In this document: one piece after another, positions 56,215 to 64,000 of the stretch | Layout of the letters: each line of letters opens with the position of its first letter | Numbering within the stretch: position 1 is the stretch's first letter | Assembly: GCF_000471905.2 (NCBI RefSeq) | Contig: NW_006494865.1 | Coordinates: forward strand, 470,496 to 534,495 | Source of the DNA: Amborella trichopoda | Taxonomy: Eukaryota > Streptophyta > Magnoliopsida > Amborellales > Amborellaceae | Length of the DNA stretch: 64,000 nt | Direction: 5' to 3' | Notes under the pieces: model-generated | Told to the model about the DNA's origin: nothing | The model's input: the letters and a program-made list of their open reading frames with translations, nothing else | Database searches by the model: none | Position numbers and translations under genes: made by a program

Positions 56215-57245
56215 GTCCATGCTGCATGACCCTAAACTGCACAGCCCTGGTCTAGACTCATGATCCTAAACTCTGTGGTCCATGCTGCATGATCCTAAAC
56301 TGCACATCCTTAGTCTAGACTCGCGACCCTAAACTCTGCGGTCCATGCTGCATGACCCTAAACTGCACAGCCCTGGTCTAAACACATGACCCTAAACACT
56401 GCGGTCCATGCTGCATGACCCTAAATTGAATAGCTCTGGTCTATACGTACAACCCTAAACTCCATGGTTCGTGCTGCATGACCCTAAACTGCACAGCCTT
56501 GGTCTAGACGTACGATTCTAAACTCCGTGGTCCGTACTGCATGAACCTAAACTACACAGCCCTGATCTAGACGCATGGCCCTAAACTCCACGGTCCATGC
56601 TGTAAGACCCTTAACTGTACAGCACTGGTCTAGATGCATGAACTTAAATTCCAGGGTCCATGTTGCATGACCCTAAACTGCACAGCCCTGGTCTAGATGT
56701 ACGACCCAAAACTCCACGTTTCGTGCTGCATGACCCTAAACTGCACAACCCTACTCTGGGTTTCGTGCTGCACCACCTTAAACTGCACTTCCCTAGTCTA
56801 GAAGCATGATCCTAAACTCCACAGTCCATGCTACATGACCCTAAACTAAACATCCCTAGTCTACACGCACGACCCTAAACTTCGAGGTCCGAACTATAAG
56901 ACCTTAAACTGTAGTGGAGGTCAACTTGCACGACCTTAAACTGCATGGTCCAAACTATATGACCTTAAACCATAGTCTACGTCTCGATCGCATGACTTTA
57001 AACTGCACAACACCACGGTCCAACTATATGACCTTAAACCATAGTCTAAATCCCGGTGTCACGACGTTAAACTGCACAACACCATGGTCCAACTATACGA
57101 CTTTAAACTATAGCAGAGGTCAAGTTGCCTGACCTTAAACTGCATGGTTCTAGTTGTATGACTTTAAAACTGCATAACCATGGTCCAACTATATGACCTT
57201 AAACCACAGTATACGTCCTAGCCGCATGATTATAAATTGCTTTGC
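56215..57245. repeat. CCCTAAA-containing 63-bp array (copy A2)
   Basis: Alternating half units: 'catgaccctaaactgcacag' with 'ccctggtctagac', then 'catgaccctaaactccgcgg' with 'tccatgctg'. Starts 56293 and 56356 are exactly 63 bp apart; inner spacing is 29 and 34. The first 680 bp carry a telomere-type CCCTAAA in most half units; the last 350 bp have CTTAAAC. Homologous to 5565-6960. Confidence 0.93.
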
Positions 57246-57259
57246 CCAGGTCAAGGAGG

Positions 57260-57589
57260 CATGACCATAAACGTGCCCCCATATACGTGCACATATGTGC
57301 ACTTTCACACACACCTTTCCTAACCTACCTATTAGTGTGCGCGCGTCACCTTCATTACCTCCCCATGAGTTCATCATCCTACATCATTCCTCAGTGAGTC
57401 TCACCCATGCTCACAAAATAGCGAACCATCCTGTCATCCATACTCATTGTAAGTTAGTGGGTCACCATCGTCCACTCACATGCCATACATAACCCATCTC
57501 TCTTGGGTAGCCTCGAGCCATCTCCCAAAGTGAGCCAAACCACCACCATACTCACTTCGTGGCGTTCATAGACAGTCAACCATCACCAT
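57260..57589. other. Non-coding CA-rich block (A2)
   Basis: Matches 6961-7300. No gene; frames are short. Confidence 0.6.
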
Positions 57590-57995
57590 TATGGTCCAGT
57601 TGTATGACCTTAAACCATAGCGTAGGTCCAGGCCGCATGACGTGAAACTGTTTTGCATGGGTCCCGGAGGCATGACCGTAAACACGGCATCAACAAAAAA
57701 AAAAAAAGGAAAAGAAGAAATAACAAGTATGGTGTATACCAGAACAATGAAACGCCATGAGTAAAAATGATGGATGGGCATGGTCATGAAATCATGAGTA
57801 AAAGAGTCCCGTGAATAAAATTCGGGCACGGTGAAAACCCGAAAGGGCATCACGAGTAAAAATGGACAAAAAGGGTGGACATGACCAAAAGGTATTGAGT
57901 AAAAGAGTCCCAAAATACAAAAAAGGAAGTTGGTAAAAACTGACTCTGCAGCGCCACTTCCCAAGTTCAAGCGAAAATCTGCAAAGGACGCTTCG
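57590..57995 (-). repeat. Conserved GAGTAAAA-rich block (A2 copy)
   Basis: Contains CATGAGTAAAAATGATGG (57757), CATGAGTAAAAGAGTCC (57790), CACGAGTAAAAATGG (57852) and TTGAGTAAAAGAGTCCC (57894) and ends 'ttcccaagttcaagcgaaa'. The longest of the four copies; see 7301-7690. 57996-58089 is unassigned. Confidence 0.7.
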
Positions 57996-58089
57996 ACCAA
58001 TAAACAGTTTAATGCAACATTCGCTTCCACAAAAGGCCTTAGTCAGCACACCCTTCATCATCAAGATGTCCAACGGGGTGTAGAAGGTA

Positions 58090-58345
58090 AAATCATCCCT
58101 GGACACTCCTCCTCTAGTCCTGGGTGAATAGGTAGCGCAGTCATTGTCCTCCTGTAGTCCTCGGCGTACAGGTAGCCCAGTCGACATCCTTCTTTAGTCG
58201 TGGGTGAATAGGTAGCTCAGTCGACATCCTTTTCAGTCTTGGGTGACGAGGTAGCCCAATCGACATCCTTCTTAAGTCCTGGGTCAACAGGTATCCCAGT
58301 TGACATCCTTCTTCAGAGCCGGGTGACAACCTAGCCCAGTCATTA
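58090..58345. repeat. ~45-bp minisatellite
   Basis: Six units of 'gtcctgggtgaataggtagc' followed by 'ccagtcgacatccttctt'. It lies upstream of LTR B4 in the presumed Tat 3' untranslated region. Confidence 0.88.
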
Positions 58346-58360
58346 GCCCCTCTTACAAGA

Positions 58361-58815
58361 CCTGTTCCCCATGCACGGAGTGTGCATGCCTTCTTCTTCT
58401 CCTACAAGACCTCCTCCCCATGCACGGAGTGTGCATGCCTTCTCCATCTCTTACAAGACCTCCTCTCCATGCACAGAGTGTGCATTCCTTCTCCAATTCA
58501 TACAAGACCTCCTCCCCATGCACGGAGTGTGCATGCCTTCTCCTTCTCTTTCAAGACCTCCTTCCCATGCACGGAGTGTGCATACCTTCCCCTTCTCTTA
58601 CAAGACCCCTCCCCATGAACAGAGTGTGCATGCCTTCTCCTTCTCTTATAGACGTCCTGCCCATGCAAGAAGTGTGCATGTCTTTTCCTCGTCTTACAAG
58701 ACCCCCTTCCCATGCATGGAGTATGCATGCCTTCTCCTTCTCTTATGGACCTCCTCCTCATGCACAAAGTGTGCATGCCTTCTCCTTCTCTTATAGACCC
58801 CTCTCTCCATGAGGC
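58361..58815. repeat. 49-bp minisatellite with palindrome
   Basis: Units of 'aagacctcctccccatgcac' plus 'ggagtgtgcatgccttctcc' and 'ttctctt'; starts 58361, 58410, 58459, 58508 and 58557 are exactly 49 bp apart, later units vary. Each has ATGCAC-GGAGT-GTGCAT, a perfect 6-bp inverted repeat. All three plus frames are open because the unit length is 1 mod 3; the 141-aa and 130-aa products are not regarded as genes. Confidence 0.95.
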
Positions 58816-59238
58816 TAGGTAACAAAGTAGCCCAATCATCATCCCTTTAAGGCAAAAACTGATAAAGCTAGGGTAGAACTTATCAGAGACTTCAGCTCAC
58901 CTAGCCGGCATGATCAAACCTTCGAGATTGGCTAATAGATCTACCCCCGACTAGACTCGCTAGACAAGATCAATAGTGGTACTCTGATCGTCAAAATCAA
59001 TCCTGGTGCAGCAGCGAACAAAAGCCAGCAAAAAGCCTCTTCTCCCCTAAAGTCTTCATGGACGGACCTACGAACAATGCATCCCTACATCTAAGCAGCC
59101 TAGTTACACCATTCCGTGAATCTCCTCGGCATTCACGTGGTCCTGTGGCTAGGAAGGAAAAAAGTAAAAGCAGAAGGAAACATTCTGAATGATTGTCCTT
59201 CTTACACCTCTTGAAGCACAACATTTTGCGAGGCAAGA
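58816..59238. other. Unassigned stretch before LTR B4
   Basis: Nothing recognised. It ends in GAGGCAAGA, a possible polypurine tract, directly before the LTR start. Confidence 0.5.
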
Positions 59239-60538
59239 TGTTTGAACGCATTTTTCATCATCTTAGTCCCTGGTAGGAAGCAAGTCATCAAAGCCTACGA
59301 AACAATGGAAAATTCCCAACAGTCTCATAATGGCCCCAGAGTTTCTTAAGATCGTCATCATCACTTCAAAAGACAACCTGCCAAGTTTCATCATGATCAG
59401 ACATGTCTAAGCCAATGAACACAAAGAAACAATTTTCAATAAATTTATCTCAGGAATCTTGGAAAGGACCTACAACTGGAGCTACATTTCGATGTCTCAA
59501 ATTACTATGGGATCACCGCCATTGGATTCGACACGATCAAAAACCCTTATGGGCCAAGTTTTGGCTTGATTAGACACTCTAGAACAAAGATATGAGCAAA
59601 ACATTGAAACAGGCGAGGCTGTACACTATGCTTGTAGGGCTTCACTACACCAAAACACCATTAAAGGTACAGTAGAGTCCGTATAGTCATGAGAAGACAT
59701 TTTGGGGACCTGTAACTTACTCGTTCCAAGTTGGATCGCTCTTAAATTTGATGATTGTATTCATCTCATCAAGACAAACAATTCGATATGTGGCACGCCC
59801 CGAGACAATATCCGATCAGAGAGAAAAGCTAGAGAGAATTTGCCAATCTGTGAAGAAATTACAGAAAATTTAGCGGAGACACGCCTCGCTCGATAAATCA
59901 AATCACGACCCTCGTAGAACGGATCAGTGCAAAACTAATTCCATTGTATGCGTAAGGTTAAGGGCTGTCATTGGACCAAACCACGTCCATGTCAGATGGT
60001 CAACTTTCATGCACAGAGCCGACAAAGTTATTGAAATTTCGGCTGCTGGATTTTAGATTTCGGAAAAACCCAAAAGTTGAGAAATCTTCTTTCGGGCTTC
60101 AAATCGCGTTTCGATTCTTCACACGCGATCGTGAGGACATGCTTAGTACGCTACGACAATGAAAGCACAGAAAAAAAATTAAGGAAAGACTGCATTATCT
60201 TTGAAGTTTCCAAGATTTGAACAAATTTTAAGTCTCGTGATCATCACTCAAAATCATGATTCATGGCTCGAAGTTGGTATCAAAACAATTGCCATGTCAA
60301 GCCCTACAAGAAAACAATAATCTTTCGATCAAACGGGCATCAGAATAACCCCGGGTCAGCCACAGAAGATCACGCAAGCCGGCAACCACAGGGGCTGTTC
60401 TAGAATTACACACATTGTTAGGCAGGGGTAAAACAGTCTTTTTACACCTATTTTTAGAATTTTTTTAATTCAATTAAATCTTAATTTTCAGCAACTAGGT
60501 TTAATTTTGATTGATCCACCCATGTTTGGGCACAACTC

Positions 60539-60546
60539 TATATAAA
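60539..60546 (+). promoter_or_regulatory. TATA box of LTR B4
   Basis: CTCTATATAAACAGGCACTACC, matching ATTTTATATAAACAGGCACTGC of B2. Transcription would start near 60570. Confidence 0.7.
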
Positions 60547-60627
60547 CAGGCACTACCTCATTGTGAAAGAGGATGGCATGCAAACCCCTCACCTCATCTC
60601 AGTCTTGAGCGAATTCTTTGAAGATTT

Positions 60628-60633
60628 AATAAA
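60628..60633 (+). terminator. Poly(A) signal of LTR B4
   Basis: AATAAA about 85 bp after the TATA box, giving a short R region as expected of an LTR. Confidence 0.5.
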
Positions 60634-60799
60634 ATTTTGATTCCTTGCTTGAGCCAGTGAGTACGTCTTCAAGAGAGCGAGAGAAGAGAGAAGAAAAGGG
60701 TCGGTACCCTTCAAGCAGGCAACTTTCTCTCTCCTTCCTTCTCTCTCTTTCTTTCTCTCTCTTCTCTCTCTCACTCTATCTCTTCTCTCCCTGTCAATA

Positions 60800-61660
60800 G
60801 GCAAGACGTAGTGCCGATTGTCTCTCTCTCGTCGTCTGTCAACTGGCGAGACCTAGAGTCAGTTGGCTTTCTCTCTCTTCATTTATCAATCAGTGAGAAC
60901 TAGTGCCGATTAGTTTTCTCTCTCTTCTTCTATCAACTGACGAGACCTCACATCGATTGGCTTTCTCTCCCTTCATCTATTAGTCGACGAGACCTACGGC
61001 TGGTTGCGTTCATCTCTCTTCTTCTACCAGTCAGCGAGACCTAACACCGATTGGCATTCTCTCTCTTCATCTATCAATCGACGAGACCTAGCATCAGTAG
61101 AGCTCCTCTCCCTTCTTCTACCAGTCGGCGAGACCTAGCGCCAGTTGGTCTCCTCTCTCTTTGTTTATCAATTGGTGAGACCTAGCACCGATTGTCTTTT
61201 CTCTCTCTACTAATCAACGAGGCCTAGCTCTGGTTGGGCTCCTCTCTTTTCTTCTACCAGTCGACGTGACCTAACGTCGGTTGGTCTCCTCTCTCTTCGT
61301 CTATCAATCGATAAGACTTAGTGCCGGTTGTCTTTTCTCTCTCTACCAGTCAATGAGGCCTAATATTGGGTTGGTCTCCTCTCTCTTCTTCTACCGATCG
61401 ATGAGGTCTAGCACCGGTTGTCATTTCTCTCTCTACCAGTCACTGAGGACTAACATCGGGTGGGTCTTCTCCCTCTTCTTCTATCAGTAGGCAAGGCTTA
61501 CCACCAACTGGTCTTCCCTCTTTTCTCTTGACAGTTGACGAGACTAAGCATCAGTTGGCTCCCTTCCTCTCTTCTCATTTGACACTATCGGTGAAGCTTA
61601 CTGCTAATTGCTTCCTCTCTCTCCTATATCTTGAAACAGTCGATGATGTCTAGCGTCAAC
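60800..61660. repeat. Hairpin array of LTR B4
   Basis: About 17 units of 45-60 bp: CTCTCTTC spacer and ~27-nt inverted repeats of the type CARTYGGYG-AGACCTAG-CRCCRRTTG. One example near 61168-61196 pairs at 8 of 9 positions plus a G-U. It is the reverse complement of the B2 array type (loop AGACCTAG versus CTAGGCTT). Confidence 0.85.
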
Positions 61661-62118
61661 TGTATCTCCCCTTTCTTCTTCTCTCTCCTTCTGTCTATCC
61701 CCTTCCACCCTTTAATCATTCCTCTGCTGCTCTCTCATTTGACCAAGAGAGATTGAGGTTAGCATCTCATGGCAGTTCTGTCCTCTATCCGTAATGTTGT
61801 CACATCAAGTTCGCTTGGCCCGCTTTACTACCACGACAGACCGACCTCCATGCCTAGCTAGTCGATTTCGATAATAACATCTAGTAGCGATCCCGTGAGT
61901 TGGTCTCAGTTACCAAGCCCATTTCACCACCACGTTATGTCAATTATCTACCAGTCTAGTCACTACCCTAACCTTTTCACTTGGTCTAATTCTTCCCTCC
62001 CCCTGTCTCTCTTTCTTCTTCTCGAATGCGCATGCTTGTGTACGCTCATCAGAAAGGAAAAGGGTGAGGTTTGACCCACCTGTCCCATAACCTTTGCCAT
62101 ATTTGTGTGTGATTGCAG

Positions 62119-62226
62119 AAAGGAGAAAATAAGAAGAATACGAGCAAGGGAGGCAAATCCGAACCAGTTTCATTATTGGGGAGCTTTCTTTGTGATCTAA
62201 GAGGGCATCCACATGAGTCAGCCTGA
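62119..62226 (+). other. Predicted small exon in LTR B4
   Basis: Acceptor TTTGTGTGTGATTGCAG ends at 62118 and donor GAGTAAGTCC has GT at 62227. 108 bp, matching 31457-31577 and 26508-26407. In LTR E only the right part and donor are seen. Confidence 0.48.
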
Positions 62227-62410
62227 GTAAGTCCCGAATCCACCTTTTAAATTCCTCTCTCATCATTTGGTAACACCTGCCCCCTTTCTTGAAAGAGGTT
62301 CCAGAGAGAGAGATCTCACGAACGTCCCGATTCTTCCCCGAAACCCGAGACGCCAGCCACTCAATCCCTTAGGGATCCAGAGGGCAAGATTGAGGCACCT
62401 AACCACCTGT

Positions 62411-63155
62411 ATGTGGGTAAGACAAGGAAGGAGGTTCACTCGTCTGCAAAGTAGGGTGTGCCTAGGGTGCTTCGAGGGGGCCCTTGCTGCGAACATGCCG
62501 AGTGGAGTTGGGCTGTATGCTTGAGCTAGGCAGCAATTAGGCTACAATAAGCGTAACATTCCTAGTAGGCCACGTCATGCATGCAACAGTTAATGTAGTG
62601 TGGGAGAGGTGGCGTCGATGTCATATGATGGTTCGATTACGTTCCCTTAGTGCTTCCTTGGGACTAAGCGTAATCTTTCGCACGTGTGGCTTATCGCTTA
62701 GCGTGCTGTTCGTATGACCGTATCTTCGGGGAGCATGGCACTCGCCGTGCAAAGCTTTCATTTGAAGGCTGGCAGCGCCTCGGTGCTTAACCTTCGACAC
62801 TTTACTTCGCGTTCCGCTGGGCCTTGCTTGCGGTTACGGGGTGTTTCCCATCGATTGGGCATCATGTTATCGGACTTTATAAATGGAGGGGCATATGTTC
62901 TTCACTTTTACCTAAAGTCTGGATCCCAAGTAAAAGCAATCACCCTTAGCACCTTTGTTCAGGCCTCCTTTTCGGTGTTTGCAACTTTTCAAAGCAGCAC
63001 TTTCAACAAGGACCTTTGGCAGGTCGGTGTCCACCCTCTTCTCCACCAGGTGATGCCATCTTCTTGGATTCGAGTGTGTGGCTGGTGGGCCGTTTTCTTT
63101 TTGTCTGACCCTTTTAGCTTTCCCTTTTTTCGCTTTTTTTTTTTTTCTTGTGTAG
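62411..63155 (+). other. Region D, leader or intron before extra ORF
   Basis: An open frame from 62714 covers this part but looks non-coding (Phe-rich end from a T tract). The T tract ends CTTGTGTAG at 63155, a good splice acceptor, so most of it may be intron. No PBS was found after LTR B4. Confidence 0.4.
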
Positions 63156-64000
63156 AGAATCATCTAAAGGCAGAGAATTTATTGGCTTTGTCGCCTCCCC
63201 CGATGATGCCATGGGTGCCATGCGGCTTTGAAGCAATTTCACCCAGGGGCTACGCGGGAGAGTTCTTGCCCGAGGGTCATGTTGACCTCCCTGTGCCTTC
63301 AGCCCTTGTGGGTGTAGAGGTGTTGCTTGACACTCACCCCTCTACGTCTGCGGGTCCAGTTACCTCAGCTCCTTCGTCGTTAGATGTTGAGGGGTTGACC
63401 ATGGAGCACATGGTCGGGGAAAGCTTCTTAGTTTTGCATGAGTGTCCCCTTTCAGACCTTAAGATAGATCTTGAAGTTGTTAAAGCCTGCACAGCTGGCT
63501 TGAAAGCTGTGCACCCTGGAGAGATTGTCTTTAGTATGTTGAAGGAGCTACTGGGGGATTTCACCAACTAGGGCTCAGCAACCGTTTTCAGTGGGATTGG
63601 CATTTCGAAGGTGCTTGACGCGTGCATAGCTTCTCTTCAAGTGAGGTTGGTGAAGAAGTAATCTTTTCTGTGGGAGTACAAAGAAGAGAGGGAGAGACTC
63701 GCTGCTAGGGATGCTCAATCGAATGAAGAAGAGATCGAACTTTCCTGCCGGTTGGCAAACATAGAGAGCACGATTGCTTCTTTGCAGGCTCACACAATTG
63801 ACTTGAGGGCTAGCTGTCATCAACATAGAGAGGCGATGGCCTCGAGGTCTCGTAGATTGGCATGCATAACCTTGGAGATGGAGCAACTCCTTAGCTTGTC
63901 TAAGTAAGTAATGAGAAACGTCTCTCTCCATGAGCAGCCGAAGCATGTAGCTTTGGAGGAGGCACTGACATTGAGAGAGAAAATGCATAAAGCGCTCGAT
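63156..64000 (+). pseudogene. Extra ORF with coiled-coil tail (broken, runs out of window)
   Basis: From the acceptor at 63155, frame 2 reads ENHLKAENLLALSPPPMMPW, a Pro/Ser linker (HPSTSAGPVTSAPSSLDVEG), then LDLEVVKACTAGL-like and FSMLKELLGDF. TAG at 63569 interrupts, and the same frame continues GSATVFSGIGISKVLDACIA, TAA at 63659, then a heptad-rich stretch (YKEERERLAARDAQSNEEEI, ANIESTIASLQ, LEMEQLLSLS) with another stop at 63906. The layout resembles the C-terminal part of extra proteins carried by some Tat elements (transposase_28 or plant-mobile-domain type); I cannot see such a domain here, so that is a guess. Function unknown. Confidence 0.5.

Larger units (their letters stand above)
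59239..62410 (+). mobile_element. Tat-type LTR B4
   Basis: The best preserved copy. Start TGTTTGAACGCATTTTTC at 59239; U3 to the TATA box (60539); AATAAA at 60628; CT-rich tract; hairpin array 60800-61660; block 61740-62060 shared with B1 and B2; predicted exon 62119-62226; end about 62410 ('gaggcacctaacc', shared with B3). It lies behind Tat integrase, A2 and two arrays in the same orientation, the position of a 3' LTR. It could equally be the 5' LTR of the element that begins at 62411. The right end is not defined by a PBS. Confidence 0.8.

Noticed and set aside
58371..58812. 141- and 130-aa repeat proteins
   Set aside because: All three frames are open in the 49-bp array, as expected from composition and period; no promoter or start context.
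58361..58815. CRISPR-like array (regular spacing, palindromic repeat)
   Set aside because: No unique spacers: the whole unit repeats. The surroundings are plant retrotransposons.
62714..63155. N-terminal half of the 285-aa frame as protein
   Set aside because: Ends in a T tract and splice acceptor; looks like leader or intron rather than coding.
1..64000. tRNA, rRNA or host protein genes
   Set aside because: None recognised on either strand. All recognisable protein motifs belong to retrotransposons.

Overview
The window looks like a block of repeat-rich intergenic DNA from a seed plant, probably an angiosperm. It contains no intact host gene. Nearly everything recognisable is a decayed LTR retrotransposon of one of two Ty3/gypsy groups. 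The first is a Tat-type element, whose pol order (protease, RT, RNase H, a second archaeal-type RNase H, integrase) is diagnostic. The second is a chromodomain-bearing, Tekay/Del-like chromovirus with a PBS resembling the initiator-Met tRNA type. Every reading frame carries stops or frameshifts. A 132-bp run of N (24767-24898) is an assembly gap.

Layout: 1-3558 (+) Tat pol from the linker to the integrase end; 3559-7690 its downstream region (A1), with antisense promoter-like and poly(A)-like signals and minisatellites; 7745-11261 (-) a Tat-type LTR (B1); 11262-15521 (+) an internally deleted chromovirus inserted in 15525-18960 (-), a Tat element lacking recognisable gag and PR; 18960-24766 non-coding C2 with a 37-bp array; 25543-25995 a 38-bp array; 26200-29308 (-) LTR B2; 29309-30060 a 211-bp higher-order array; 30050-31752 (+) LTR B3; 31753-36409 (-) chromovirus gag/PR with its 5' LTR; 36410-39440 C1 and 39440-44880 (-) a Tat pol; 45436-52858 (-) a chromovirus with LTR and almost all of pol; 52859-57995 (+) Tat integrase and A2; 58090-58815 two arrays; 59239-62410 (+) LTR B4; 62411-64000 (+) a broken extra ORF with a coiled-coil tail.

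The most interesting material is in the non-coding parts of these elements. (1) Right behind three of the Tat integrases sits what looks like a convergent antisense transcription unit. (2) The Tat-type LTRs carry arrays of short hairpins whose fold persists while the arm sequence changes, plus a predicted ~100-120-bp exon. (3) All three chromovirus LTRs share splice-site-like sequences bounding a 1.5-2.1-kb interval in which species of minisatellite differ from copy to copy. (4) Tandem arrays sit directly upstream of Tat LTR starts, the position known from other Tat elements as a nursery of satellite DNA.

All homology statements are based on comparing copies within the window by eye. Boundaries marked 'about' may be off by tens of bases. 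Splice sites, promoters and poly(A) signals are predictions from sequence and from conservation between copies.
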